Source: Paramyrothecium sp. XJ0827 | Taxonomy: Eukaryota > Ascomycota > Sordariomycetes > Hypocreales > Stachybotryaceae | Direction of reading: 5' to 3' | Length of the DNA: 64,000 bases | Assembly: GCA_020881915.1 (NCBI GenBank) | Contig: JAJFPB010000006.1 | Location: 868,001-932,000, forward strand | Part shown: piece after piece, positions 23,601-38,600 of the stretch | Numbering within the stretch: position 1 is the first letter of the stretch | Layout: every line of letters begins with the position of its first letter | Position numbers and translations under genes: made by a program | Notes under the pieces: model-generated | The model's input: only the letters and a program-made list of their open reading frames with translations | Databases searched by the model: none | What the model was told of the DNA's origin: nothing

Positions 23601-26600
23601 CCATCGTTATTCGGAAGCAAGAAGATCATGGTGTGGAAATGGTCAGTTTTATTGCAGCAAGAGAACAAGAGTTGCCGCAAGACACCCAAGACGATGTGAG
23701 CAACCAAGTTGAAGGCTGGGGTACTCATTTTGAGACCAGCACATACGTCGATATCGAGACAATAGACTTGTCTGCTGTTGGCAACGATTTCTTGGGTTGG
23801 ATATCTATGTACGACGGAAAAGACATTGACAAAGGCGAAATGCAACAGTGGCTGGATGATACCATGGTCACAATTCTTGATGATGCCCCTGCCGGTCGAG
23901 TATTGGAGATTGGCACTGGCAGTGGTATGATCCTGTTCAACTTGGGCAAAGGACTCGAACGATACGTTGGTCTGGATCCTTCAAACTCTGCCGTCAACTT
24001 TGTCAACGGTAGAATTCAGGCCGTGCCTACTGTTACTGGCAGAGCACAGGTCTATGTTGGTACTGCTACTGATGTGGCCAAGATGGACGGACTTCAGGCA
24101 GACACGGCAGTCATCAACTCGGTTGCCCAATATTTCCCCAGCCGCGAATACCTCCTTCAAGTAGTCGACGCTCTTACCCAAATCCCTGGCATGAAGCGCA
24201 TTGTCTTCGGCGATATGCGGAATTGGGCTATCAATAATCATTTCCTCGCGTCCAGGGCCCTGCATTCTCTTGGGTCAGCAGCCACCAAGGACGATATCAG
24301 GCGCAAGATTATGGAACTAGAAGAACGGGAAGAGGAGTTTCTTGTTGATCCAGCATTCTTCACGGGACTTGTGGAAGAATTTCCAGACCGCATTTGGCAC
24401 GTCGAGGCGTTCCCCAAGCGTATGGAAGCCACCAACGAGCTCAGTGCATATCGATTCCAGGCTGTGATTCATGTACGAAGACCACATGAGCCAGCTCGCC
24501 AAGTAGTACACACGATTGATTCAGAAGCATGGATAGACTTTCAAGGGTCTCAGCTGAACCAAGATGGACTTCTTGAGATTCTACAGGCTTCAGGAGGCGC
24601 TCAAACTGTCCCCGTGCGCAATATCCCCTTCAAAAGGACGATTGTCGAGCGATTGCTCGTTGAGTCGCTCGATGAGGCTGAGGCGTCCGATTCGGCGGAT
24701 GGCGCTGCGTGGGTCTCGAGCGTTCGCGAGAAGAGTAAGAAGTATGTCTCTCTTTCGCCGTTTGACCTCGTGCAAACGGCCAAGAAAGCTGGCTTCCGTG
24801 TAGAGTTCAGCTGCGCACGGCAACGGTCCCAGGCTGGTGCATTCGATGCCGTCTTCCACCGCCTCCAGACTCTTCGTGGAAACAGCCGCGTGCTTATCCA
24901 ATTCCCAACGGAACACAAAGACCGCGTAGCCAGTCTCTTGACGAATAGCCCGCTTCAAAGACAACGGAGTCGAAAGCTGGAAGCAAAGATGCGCGAGTAC
25001 TTGCAGAACTTGTTGCCGTCGTACATGATTCCTGCTCAGATCATCGCTCTTCCACAGTTACCAATTAATGCCAATGGTAAAGTCGATCGCCGACAACTCA
25101 CCCAGCGGGCCCAGTCCGCCCAGAAGGCCAGGGTGACGACCGCCCATGTTGCGCCGCGAAACGACGTAGAGGCTATCCTCTGCGAAGAATTTGCAAAAGT
25201 TCTAGGCGTTGATCTTGGTGTAAATGATAACTTCTTTGACCTCGGCGGGCATTCATTAATGGCAACAAAAGTTGCGGCGCGTCTTAGCCGTCGCATTCGT
25301 TCCCGGGTGTCTGTCAAGAGCATCTTTGACCATCCTGTTATCCAGGACTTAGCTGCTGTAGTGTTGCAAAGCTCTACACAATACAGTAGTATTGTTGCTA
25401 AGCCTTACAGCGGCCCGGTTCAGCAATCATTTGCGCAGGGTCGTCTCTGGTTCCTCCATCAATTGGAACTTGGGAACTCTTCCGGATACCACATGCCTAT
25501 TGCCTTGCGATTGAGCGGTAAACTTCACATAGACTCTCTTCAGATTGCCTTGAACGCTGTTCAGCAGCGCCATGAGACGCTGAGGACAACATTTGAAGAG
25601 CATGACGGTGTTGGGGTCCAAATCGTGCAGCCAATAGGCACCCCCAACGAGATTCGCGTGTTTGAGGTCCGTGATGGAAAGTACGAAGACATCTTGAAAG
25701 AGGAGCAGCTTAAGCCTTTTGATCTTGGCTCTGAGCCAGCTTGGCGTGTTGCAGTCCTGCGAGTGGCTGAAGAAGACCATGTGGTTTCGATCATCATGCA
25801 CCACATAATATCTGATGGCTTGTCCTTCGAGATCCTACAGCGTGAGCTGTCAGCATTTTACAGCTCAGCGCTCCGTGGCCAAAATCCTCTATCAACAATC
25901 TCACCCCTGGCAATCCAATATCGTGACTTCGCAGAATGGGAGAAGCAGGATACCCAGATGGCCGAATTTGACCGGCAGCTAGGGTATTGGAGAAAAGAGC
26001 TAGCAGGCAGTCAGCCAGCCACCCTTTTGTGTGATAAACCTAGACCTGCTAAGCTTTCGGGTGCCGGTGAGCTCTCAGAGTTCTTTATTGAAGGTTCTAC
26101 TTACGAGGTTCTTCAAACGTTCTGCCGGACGCATCAGGTCACATTATTTAATGTGTTGCTTGCAGCCTTCCGTGCCGCGCATTTCCGCTTGACCGGTGAC
26201 GATGACGCTACTATTGGCACGCCAACTACCAATCGTAGCCGGTCCGAGGTAGAGGACCTGATTGGATTCTTTGTCAATACCCAATGTATGAGGATACTGG
26301 TAGGTAATGACCAGACATTTGATGGGCTGGTTCGTCAAGTTCGGTCAACGATTACATCGGCAATTGAGAATAAAGATGTTCCTTTTGAGCGGGTTGTATC
26401 TGACTTACTCCCTGGATCAAGGAACATCTCACAAAACCCGCTAGTACAGCTGATCTTTGCGGTTCATACAGACCAGGATCTGGGCAAAATCCAGCTTGAG
26501 GGTCTCACTAGCAAGACGTTGTCTTTTACCCCGACGACGCGATTTGATTTTGAGTTCCATCTCTTCCAAGAGGAAAGCAAACTCAGAGGCGCCGTGTATT

Positions 26601-29600
26601 ACTCTACAGATCTCTTCGAGGCTAAAACGGTACAGGGTGTTGTTGGTGTCTTCCAAGAAGTGTTGCGACTGAGCCTAGCCCAACCGCACACACCAATAAC
26701 ATCCCTACGTCTCACTGATGGATTACCGGCCTTACGCGAAAAGGGTCTGCTGACCTTGACTCGATCAGAGTACCCCAGGGACTCTAGTGTGGTTGAAGTC
26801 TTCCTTGAGCAAGTCGCTGTTTACCCAGAAGCAATTGCAGTCAAAGACTCGGTAATGGACTTGACATATGCCCAACTCAATGAAGAGTCAGACAAACTCG
26901 CGGTGTGGCTGCGAGGGAAAAATCTCGCTCCTGAAACTTTAGTAGGAGTATTTGCTCCTCGGTCATGCGAAACAATCATCGCTCTTTTTGGAATCCTCAA
27001 AGCTAACTTGGCTTACATGCCGTTTGACCTGAATACACCGACAGAGCGTCTTGAAAATATCTTGGCAGAAGTGTCCAGTAACACGCTCATATTGATTGGC
27101 GAAAAAGTATCCATGCCCAATATTAGGGCGCCTGGGATTGAAATGGTACGGATTATGGAGGCTTTACAGCAGCAGGGCTTGAAGAACGATCTGGGAAAGG
27201 CGGTTACTCGCCCACATGCAACGAGCCTCGCCTATGTCATGTTTACGTCTGGCTCAACGGGCCGCCCCAAAGGCGTGATGATAGAACACCGTGCTATTAC
27301 ACGACTTGTGAAGAGTGATGTTCGGCAGTTGCAGGCACCGTTAGGAGTCAGAGTCGCCCACATGTCTAATTTGGCATTCGACGCTACAACGTGGGAGATT
27401 TACTCAGCGCTCCTCAATGGCGGAACTCTTGTCTGCGTTGATCAAATGACGGTTCTTAGTCCTTCTCTTTTAAGAGAAAAAATACAAGCTGATCGGATTA
27501 ACACGGCCTTCTTCACGGCTGCTTTGTTACGGCAAATACTTGAGGAAGAGCCAGCCGTGGTCAGCAGCTTAGACGTGTTGCTTATTGGAGGTGATACGAT
27601 GCGACCGCATGATGCGTTCGAGGCATCTAAGCTGGTTCGCCAAGAGCTCTGTAACGCCTATGGGCCTACAGAAAACACTACTTTCAGTGCGTTATTTGTG
27701 ATGGATCCCAGTGAGCGATGCGTGAACGGTGTCCCTATTGGGAACGCCATCACTAACTCCGGGGCGTACATTATGGACTCACAGCAACAACTTGTGCCTT
27801 TGGGCGTTGTCGGTGAACTTGTGGTCACAGGTGACGGCCTGGCTCGTGGGTATACAAACCCTATGCTAGACCTCAATCGGTTTGTGACCATCACTGTCGA
27901 GGGCCAGTCCCTTCGTGCCTATAGGACGGGTGACCGTGCCAGACTTCGGTTGTCCGACGGTAAAATCGAGTTCTTCGGGCGTTCAGATACGCAAGTTAAG
28001 ATCAGGGGCTACCGTATTGAGACAGCGGAGGTTGAGCAAGCTATTACGGACCTCGTGGAGGTTCGCGATGCTGCTGTTGTGATCAGGAAAGCTCAAGACC
28101 AGCAGCCGGACCTGGTCGCTTTCGTTACGGTACATGCACAAAGCGAGCCGAGTTTCACAGAAATGCAAAACGACTACTCAACGTTAGCCTCCACCAACAC
28201 TGCGGAGGTCAACATTCGAAAACGGCTGCAAGGAATCCTGCCCAGCTACATGGTTCCGGCACAAATTATTGTAGTGGATCACCTGCCTCTCAATGCAAAC
28301 GCCAAGGTTGATCTCCAAGAATTGAAGAGAAGGGCACTCACAGTTCCAAGAACCAGAATTGTTTCCCAGCGCGTGGCTCCTCGCAACGAGGTAGAAGCTG
28401 CGCTCTGTGAAGAGTATGCCAAGGTCCTAGGTATAGATATCGGCATTACGGATAACTTCTTTGATCTTGGCGGACACTCTTTGATGGCAACGAAGCTCGC
28501 AGCGCGCATTAGTAGAAGACTACATGCCAACGTCTCAGTCAAGGATGTCTTTGACCAGCCTGTTCTTGTTGATCTTGCTGGAATTATCCGTATAGGCTCG
28601 AGTATACATGCTCCTATCAAGTCAATGCCGTATCAAGGACCTGTCCGTCAATCCTTTGCTCAAGGTCGTTTATGGTTCCTCGAAACGCTAAATACCGGTT
28701 CGACATGGTATCTTATGCCCCTAGGGGCACGTCTCCGGGGTCCTTTACGATTGAACGCCTTAGGTAGTGCCTTTAATGCTTTACGGGAGCGCCACGAGAC
28801 ACTGAGGACGACTTTTATCGAAGAGGACGGTATTGGCATGCAAGTGATTCATCCTTATAGGAGCATGGCGCTAGAATACATTGATCTCTCCAGTGAGCGT
28901 GATAGTGCCAGCTATCTTGCACCTCTCGAGAAGGAACAAAAGACGACTTTTGACCTGGCATCTGAACCTGGTCTAAGGGTGAAGCTTTACAAGCTCGGTG
29001 AGGACGATCATGTTCTATCCATTGTCCTGCACCATATTGTTTCGGACGGTTGGTCCGTCGATATTTTGCGGCGGGAGTTGGGCCTTTTCTATGCCGCAGC
29101 ACTCAAAGGAGAGGATCCGTTATTGCGAGTGCCTCCTCTCCCTATTCAGTATCGCGATTTCGCCATGTGGCAGAAGACCGACACCCAGGCTGTTGAGCAA
29201 CGGCGTCAACTGAAATATTGGACAGAACAGTTGTCTAATAGTGTACCTGCCGAGTTCCTATGTGACAAACCACGGCGGGCTATCCCCTCGGGCCACGGCG
29301 GCTTCGCCCACCTCACTATTGAAGGTTCTGTATACGAAGACTTGCAGACGTATTGCCGTGTCAACCATTTCACCTCATTTGCTGTACTACTCGCAGCATT
29401 CCGCGCCGCTCACTTTAGGCTTACAGGGGCCGAAGATGCAACTATTGGGACCCCAATTGCGAACCGAAATAGGCCGGAGCTTGAAGACCTAATTGGATTC
29501 TTCGTAAATGCCCAGTGCATTCGCACAATAATTCAAGAGGACGAGACATTTGAGAGCCTTGTCCGCCAGGTCCGAACTACGGCAACAGCTGCGTTTGAGA

Positions 29601-32600
29601 ACCAGGACGTGCCCTTTGAACACCTTGTAACAGCCCTCCAGCCTAATTCTGGAGACATATCACGAAATCCCCTCATTCAACTTATGTTCGCTCTGCATTC
29701 ACAGCATGACCTCGGTAGAATCCCATTGGAAGGAGTAGTCAGTGAGCGGATTTCAACCCCTGCAACCACACGTCTTGATTTGGAGTTCCATTTATTCCAA
29801 GAAGATGGCCGCCTAGGGGGCACAATTCTATACGCCACAGACCTTTTTGAGGCTGCCACGATCCAAAACATTATCGACATTTTCCAGCAGGTGCTTACCC
29901 AGGGTCTCAAACAACCTGGGCTGTCCATCGCAACCATGCCCCTTGTGGATGGACAAACCACCGCGCTGGCCACTGTCGCGAAAACCGCCTACCCTAGAGA
30001 CTCCAGTGTCGTGGATGTGTTTGCTGAGCATGTGGCTGCAAGGCCCGCTCAAATTGCCGTCAAAGACTCATCCTCAGAGTTGACCTATTTGCAGCTGGAC
30101 GAGAAGTCTAACCTGCTAGCAGCATGGCTTCATCAGCAGAACTTTGCACCCGAAACACCCATCGTAGTGCTTTCACCACGCTCATGCGAGACCATTATCG
30201 CGTTTCTAGGAATCCTCAAAGCCAATATGGCCTATGTTCCTCTTGATGTTAATACCCCAGCAGTTCGTCTCAAGGCGATTCTTTCTGGACTCAACAGCAA
30301 TGCCCTCGTCCTGCTTGGACCAGACACCAAAGCGTCTGTTGAACTGCCTGAAGTCACGATGATATCAATCGAGGATGCTCTGAGCCGGGCCCCAACACAC
30401 AAGTCTTCCTGGAGCTGCTCAAAGCCTTCCGCAACAAGCCTCGCGTACATCATGTTTACATCTGGATCAACAGGAAAACCAAAGGGCGTCATGATCGAGC
30501 ATCGTGGCATTGTAAGACTCGTCAAGCAAAGCAATCTTGTTGCGAATCTCCCTCCTAGACCGCGCGTCGCAAACATTTTCAACATTGCATTCGATGCCAC
30601 AACCCTCGAGATATACTCATCTCTTCTAAACGGTGGCACTTTGGTCTGTATCGATTACCTTACCACGTTGGACCCAGTGGCGCTGAACGCAATCTTCCTC
30701 AAGGAACAGATAGATGTGGTCGTCTTTTCGCCGGCCTTGTTGAAGCAGTGCCTTGGCCCAATGAGCACTGCCTTGCAGGCTTTGAGGGTTGTATGGATTG
30801 GAGGCGACCGACTGGAAGCCTCCGTTGCTGCGGCGGCACAGAGCTTGGTACCGGGTAGCGTTTACAACGTATACGGCCCGACGGAGAACTCAAATTCAAG
30901 CACATTCTATGAGATTCCTGAAACTGCCCATTTTATAAACGGCGTACCGATTGGTCAGACTGTCAGCAACTCAGGCGCTTTCATCATGGACTCCAATCAG
31001 CAGCTGGTTCCTGTCGGCGTAATGGGCGAGCTTATTCTCTCAGGCGACGGTCTTGCCCGTGGTTATACAGATTCGTTACTCAACAAGGATCGTTTCACTC
31101 AAGTTATCATCAATGGGGAGCCTGTTTCTGTGTACCGCACTGGTGATTGTGCTCGCCGCAGACCTTTGGATAACCAAATCGAGTTCTTCGGGCGTATGGA
31201 CACTCAAATCAAGATCCGCGGCCACCGAATTGAGGCAGCAGAAGTTGAACAGGCACTTCTTACTCATAAAGAAGTTCATGATGCCGCTGTTGTTATCCGC
31301 AAACATGAAGATGAAGAAGCGGAAATGGTTGGATTTGTCGCCATTCAAAATGATCAATCGGAAGAGAAAAAAGAGTCCATAAAGCAACTGGAAGGCTGGA
31401 GTCACCATTTCGATATGAGCTATGCCGAAGTGGAGCAAATTGATCAATCGCAAGTCGGCAACGACTTCTTAGGATGGACCTCCATGTACGATGGGACCGA
31501 CATTAACAAGATCGAAATGCAAGAGTGGCTTGATGACACCATCTTGGCCATCCAAAATGGAAAACCGGCAGGCCGCGTACTCGAGATTGGTGTCGGCACA
31601 GGCATGATCCTCTTCAACCTCAAAGGACTTGAGGAATATGTTGGTCTTGAACTGTCAAGCTCAGCGGCTGGGTTTGTCAATAGCAAGATCCAATCTGTTT
31701 CTTCTCTTGCTGGCTTGGCACATGTCCAGGTTGGCACAGCGATGGATGTGGGAGGTCTTGAAACTAGGGCTGAGTTGGCCGTTATCAACTCCGTGGCCCA
31801 GTACTTCCCCTCCGGTGACTACCTGTTCCAGGTAATTGAGAGTCTAGTCCGCATTCCAGGTATCAAGACTCTATTCTTTGGCGATATGCGAACTTATGCC
31901 ATCAACAGAGATTTCCTGGCGGCGAGGGCTCTGCATGATCTAGGCTCGGGTGCAACTAGAGAAGCGATTCGATCAAAAATCACTGAAATCGACGAGCGCG
32001 AAGAAGAACTACTTGTAGATCCGGCATTCTTCACAGGACTCACTCGTCGATTACCAAATGCAATCCACCACGTCGAGATTCTGCCAAAACTAATGAAGGC
32101 TACGAATGAGCTCAGCGCATACAGGTACGCAGCTGTGGTGCATATTCGGCAGCCAGAACAAGAGCTTTCGCTTCCAAAAGTGCATTCCATTGATGCCACG
32201 GCGTGGATTGATTTCCAGGAATCTCGCCTCAGTCGTCTTGGGCTCATGAACCTGCTGCAGGAGTCAAAAAATACCATGGCAATTTCTGTGTCCAATATTC
32301 CCAATAGCAGAATCATCATAGAAAGGCTGCTTGTGGAGTCACTCGATAATGAGGAACGGACTCAATCAATCAAAGATGGCCCAGCATGGATATCCGAGAT
32401 CAAAGACGCAGGGAGGCGCTACGAAAGTCTTTCTGCGGTAGATCTTGCCCAGATCGGCAAAGAGACAGGTTTCCGAGTAGAGTTAAGTTCAGCGAGACAG
32501 CGCTCCCAGAATGGAGCTCTAGATGCTGTATTCCACCGATATCACCTGGAATCAAATCAGACGCGCGTTCTGTTCAGTTTCCTCACCGAAACGCCCACCC

Positions 32601-35600
32601 AGCCTACCTTACTCACTAATAATCCCTCGCAACGAAACCAGAGCCGTCGCCTCGAGACTCAAATCCGCGAGCAAATGAAGACACTGCTTCCACCATACAT
32701 GGTTCCAGCCCAAATCATCATTCTCGATAAGCTGCCCCTCAATGCGAACGGCAAAATTGACCGGCGTGAACTGGCGAATAGGGCTGAGGCTACGCCTAGG
32801 ACCAAGGTAACATCCGATGAACGGCTAGAGCCGCGAAACGAGGTTGAGGCTGTTCTTTGCGAGGAATTCTCTGTGGTTCTTGGGCTCGAAGTAGGAATAG
32901 GAGACAACTTCTTCGACCTTGGCGGACATTCCCTCATGGCCGCGAGATTAGCGGCACGCCTAACACGACGTTTGAACGCTCGAATCTCAGTCAAGGATAT
33001 TTTCGACCAACCCGTTATTATGGACCTAGCTTCCAATATTCGTCAGGGGTACAATGATCAAGACCCAATCACGCCCCTGCCTTACAACGGCCCGGTTGAG
33101 CAGTCCTTCGCACAGGGCCGTCTATGGTTCCTTGACAGACTAGAGCTCGGCGCACGGTATATCATGCCACTCGCAGTGCGACTCTATGGGCCACTAAACA
33201 CTCAAGCCTTGTCTACGGCAATTAACGCGCTCGAGGAACGTCATGAGACTTTGCGAACAACCCTGGAGGAGCGGAACGGCACTGGCGTCCAGGTCATTCA
33301 TCCACACCAACAAAAGGAGCTTCGGGTGCTAGACGCCCCCAACGGGCGTTATGAAGAGCTTTTACGTCACGAGCAAGAACGTCCTTTCAATCTGGCATCT
33401 GAACCAGGCTGGCGCCCAGCCTTGATTCGCCTCGGCGAACAAGATCACATTCTATCTCTTGTTATGCATCACGTCATCTACGACGGTTGGTCTATTGAGA
33501 TTCTTCAGCGAGAACTGGCTGCCTTCTACGCCACAGCAATTCAGGGTCGATATCCACTGGATCAAGTAAAGCCGCTCCCTATTCAATACCGGGATTTCTC
33601 CGTGTGGCAAAAGCAGGCGTCACAGGTGACTGAGCACGAACGACAACTATCTTACTGGCGGCAGCAGCTTGAGGGCAGTCGGCCTGCCACCCTGATCTGT
33701 GACAAGTCGCGGCCGGCTGCACTGTCCGGTAACGCTGGTGTTATTTCGGCTGTTATCGATTCCTCTACATACACCAAGCTCCAGGCCTACTGCCGGGCTC
33801 TCCAAGCTACCCCTTTCGTTGTACTTCTGGCAGCCTTCCGTGCCACTCATTATCGCCTAACAGGTTCGACAGATGCTACTATCGGAAGCCCTATCGCCAA
33901 TCGCAACCGGGCAGAGCTTGAAGACCTCGTCGGTTTCTTTGTCAATACGCAATGCCTACGAACGAAAGTGGAGGAAGAGAATGAAACCTTCACGTCGCTG
34001 GTCCAGCAGGTCCGTGCCACGGTCAGCATGGCTTTTGAAAATCAAGATGTACCTTTTGAACGTATCGTATCGGCCTTGGAGCCTGGATCCAGAGATACGT
34101 CCCGCAACCCGTTGGTGCAACTGCTATTTGCTGTGCATTCGCAGAAAGGCGCTGGAGAAATTCCCCTGCAAGACATAAAGACGGAGCTGCTGCCCAACAC
34201 AGCTACAACACGATTCGATTTGGAATTCCACTTGATTCAAGAAGAGGGACAGATCGTAGCCAAAGCCTTGTATGCGACTGACTTATTCGCGGCTGAGACG
34301 ATCCGAGGGCTGGTGGACGTCTTCCGCCAGATGTTGCAACAAGGCCTTGAGCAGCCTCATGCAGCCTTGTCAACTCTGCCTCTTCTGGATGGGTTGAGTG
34401 AGCTGCAGCAGCTAGGATTACTTGAAACTCCAACCACAGCATACCCCAGGGATGCCAGCGTGGTGGATCTCTTCCGCGAACAAGCAATCTCTTTTGCTCA
34501 GAGGCCAGCCGTTACAGACAGTCAATCAACTCTAACATATTCGCAGCTAGATCAGGAATCAGATAAGGTGGCTTCGTGGCTTCGACTCCGAAAGCTAGCA
34601 GACGAAACCCCGATAGGTGTGCTAGCGCCACGCTCGTGTGAGACCATCGTCGCATTTGTGGGGATCTTGAAGGCGAACATGGCGTATCTTCCGCTTGATG
34701 TCAACGTCCCAATTGCGCGTGTCGAGGCTATTCTCTCAGCTGTTCCAGGTCACAAGCTCGTTCTCGTCGGCGCTGATGTGCCTGTTCCTGACTCGCTACC
34801 TGCGGACATTGAACTGCTTCGAATCAATGCACTTCTCAAAGAGCAACACCGGAGCGAGGATGGTGCGGTCTCGAAGCCATCCGCGCAGAGTCTTGCTTAC
34901 GTTATGTTCACTTCCGGGTCAAGTGGCAAGCCGAAGGGAGTCATGATCGAGCATCGAGGTATTATACGTCTCGTAAGGAACAGTAACCTATCGACGAAGC
35001 TCCCACAAACACCCCGGGTAGCTCATATAACTACCCTGACATTTGATTTGTCGACGTGGGAAATTTATGCAGCCCTCTTGCATGGTGGTACCATTATTTG
35101 CATCGACTATCTAACTAAGCTGGATATGACAGCCCTTGAAGACCTCTTCATACGCCAGCGGATTCAGGCAGCTATGTTTGCGCCTGCCTTGATTAAGCAA
35201 TGCGTTTCAAATGTCCCTGCTATGTTCAAATTTACAGAACTTCTGCTGGCTTGTGGCGAGCGATTCGATATTGCCGACGCAGTCAGGGCAAAGGCAATCA
35301 TCTCTGGAAGCGTTTACAACACTTATGGGCCAACGGAAAATTCAGTCGTCAGTACGATCCATGAGATCAACGACTCCGAGTCATACGTAAATAGCGTTCC
35401 TATTGGAGTGACCCTCAGTAACTCTGGAGCATATGTTATGGACCTGCGTCAACAGCTTGTGCCAATTGGTGTCATGGGAGAGCTTGTTGTGACAGGTGAT
35501 GGCCTTGCAAGAGGATATCTTGACTCGGCACTGGATCTGAACCGTTTCATTGACATCAAAGTTGACGGTCAAGGACCCATACGGGCGTACCGCACAGGAG

Positions 35601-38600
35601 ACCGCGTCCGATATCGCCCAGGCGACGGACAAATTGAGTTCTTTGGACGTATCGATCAGCAGGTCAAAATCCTTGGACATCGTGTTGAGCCGGGAGAGGT
35701 GGAGGAGACTATACTCAAGCATACCGCGGCACATGCTGCTGCTGTTGTGCTGCGACAGCGAGATGGCCAAGAGGCAGAGCTGGTGGGCTTCGTTGCCGTA
35801 AGATTAGTCAACGGCATCGAACCAGAGCAGACGGGAGTGGCCAAAGAGCAATGGGCTACTAAGACAGAAAAGGAGGTCCATCAACAACTTCAAAGCGTTT
35901 TGCCGCATTACATGGTGCCCGCACAGATTGTCGTGCTCGAGCAGTTGCCTGTCAACGCCAACGGCAAGGTTGACAGGAAGTTACTCGCGGAGCAGGCTCA
36001 GAACATCAAGCATTCGGAACCTGAAACCGTTTTGTCCACACGTATCGCACCAAGGAATAATGTTGAGGCTGCACTGTGTGAGGAATTGACAAACCTACTT
36101 GAAATTGAGGTTGGGGTCGAAGACAGCTTCTTCAACCTCGGCGGCCATTCCATGATGGCCATGAAGCTTGCTTTACGTGTGGGCCACCGCTTGAATGCTT
36201 ATGTCTCCGTCAAGGACATTTTCACTCACCCCGTCATCGCTGATCTTGCGACTACTATCCGCATAGGATCTATGGAACACAGTCCAATCCAGGCAACTGA
36301 GTACCGCGGGCCTGTGGAGCAGTCATTCCCGCAGGCCCGTCTATGGTTCATCGATCAGTTGAAGCTCAGCGTTCCGTACATTATGCCGCTAGCTTTACGC
36401 CTTCGAGGACCTGTCTCAGTCACTGCCCTCGGCCATGCCTTGCATGCTTTGGTGCAGCGCCACGAGACTCTCCGGACGACATTCGAAGACCATGATGGCG
36501 TTGGAGTGCAAATTGTCCACGATATCAAGAGCAGCAGCAAGAACCTCAGGGTTATCGAAGCCTCAACAGATCAAAACAAGACCCTTGATGAGATTTTGCG
36601 AGTCGAACAGACCACCCCATTCGACCTTGCAGTCGAACCAGGGTGGCGTGTCGCACTGATACACTTAGGGGACAAGGACTATGTCCTATCATTGGTGATG
36701 CACCATATCATCTCCGATGCCTGGTCCCTAGGTGTTTTGCAGCGGGATCTGAAAGCCCTTTACGCCGCAGCTATTCAAGACCAAGTCCCTTTGAAATGCC
36801 TCAGCCCGTTGGCAGTCCAATATCGGGACTTTGCTTCATGGCAAAGGGAAGAAGCCCAGACAGCCGAGTATAACCGCCAAATTGAGTATTGGAAAACACA
36901 GCTTCAAGGTAGTCAGCCAGCGAGGTTCCTTTGTGACAAGTCTCGGCCGACAGTCTTGTCCGGCGACGCCGGTGCTGTGCCAGTGATTATTGAGGGCGAG
37001 GTGTACGATGCTTTGCAGAGCTTCTGTCGCGCTCAACACACCACATCCTTTGCTGTGCTCCTGGCTGCATTCCGCGCAGCCCATTTCCGCCTCACAGGGA
37101 GTGAAGATGCTACTATTGGCGTTCCTGTCGCTAATCGTAACCGATCCGAACTGGAAGACCTGATCGGATTCTTTGTGAACACTCAGTGTATGCGAACTTG
37201 CGTTGAAGACGAGACTTCCTTTAAAAGCCTTGTTGAGCAGGTTCGATCTGTGCTAACAGCTGCACTGGACAACCAAGACGTGCCTTTTGAACGCATTGTA
37301 TCAGCTGTGATGCCTAGTGCCAGGGATGTGTCCCGTAACCCCTTGGTCCAACTTACCTTCTCATTTAATTCCCAACAAGACCTTGGGCAGTTCGAGTTGG
37401 AAGGATTGGCGACAGAATTAATGTCTTCGGACATTACTACTCGATTCGATGTCGAGTTCCATCTCTTCCAAGGAGCCGACCGCCTGCACGGAAATCTGAT
37501 CTACTCCACAGACTTATTCGACCGCAAGACAGTGCAGGGCATCGCGGACATTTATCAAGAGGTGCTGTACCAAGCTCTCAAACAGCCTGAAGCCCCCCTT
37601 GCCGCCCTTCCTTTCAGGCACGCCGAAAAGGGGCACCGGGACCTGGGTATTCTCGACGTCCAGGTCACAGACTACCCGCGGGAGGCAAGCGTGTCAGATC
37701 TTTTCCGTGAACAGGCAATCACGCTACCACATGCCGTCGCTGTTACAGACAAGTTCTCACAGCTAACATATGCTGAGGTTGACAAGCAATCTGACAGGCT
37801 CTCTCAATGGCTGCGTAGGTGTCATTTTAAACCAGGGACCTTGATAGGTGTGCTCGCCCCTCGATCTTGTGAGACTGTTATCACTCTTATCGGCATCCTG
37901 AAGGCCAACTTGGCTTATCTGCCTTTCGATATAAATGTGCCTACCGCGCGCATCGAGGCGATCCTTTCTTCTATCACAGGCAACAAGTTGGTTTTTGTTG
38001 GCTCCAACGTCAGTACCGACATTGCGCTACCGGACGTCGAATTGGTGCGTATTAATGCGGCTCTGAGTGCCGATCCGAACCTCAACACTTCAGTCAACAA
38101 TGTAGCCAATGCTATATCCAATCCTGATGCAAAGAGTCTGGCGTATGTCAATTTTACTTCCGGCTCCACAGGTCGGCCCAAAGGTGTTATGATTGAGCAT
38201 CGAGGAATTGTCCGTCTCGTGAAGCAAACAAATATCGTCTCACCAATTCAGGCCACTGGAGTCTTCGCTCATTTGTCCAATCTGGCATTCGATGCAGCCA
38301 CTTGGGAGATATACACCCCACTTCTCAATGGAGGGACGGTCGTTTGCGTTGACCATACAACAGTTCTCGACCCTATCGAGTTCAGTCGAGTCTTGTCCAA
38401 CAACAAGGTTAGCGTAGCGTTCTTCACAACTGCACTACTGAAGCAATTCCTTGATGAGGCACCCTCGATAATAGGCGGCCTCGATCTACTACTTGCAGGC
38501 GGCGAGAGGATGCAGCCACAGGTTGCAAAGAAGACGATGCAATTAGTCCGTCAATCCTTCTACCATGTCTACGGGCCAACAGAAAACACGACCTTTAGCA

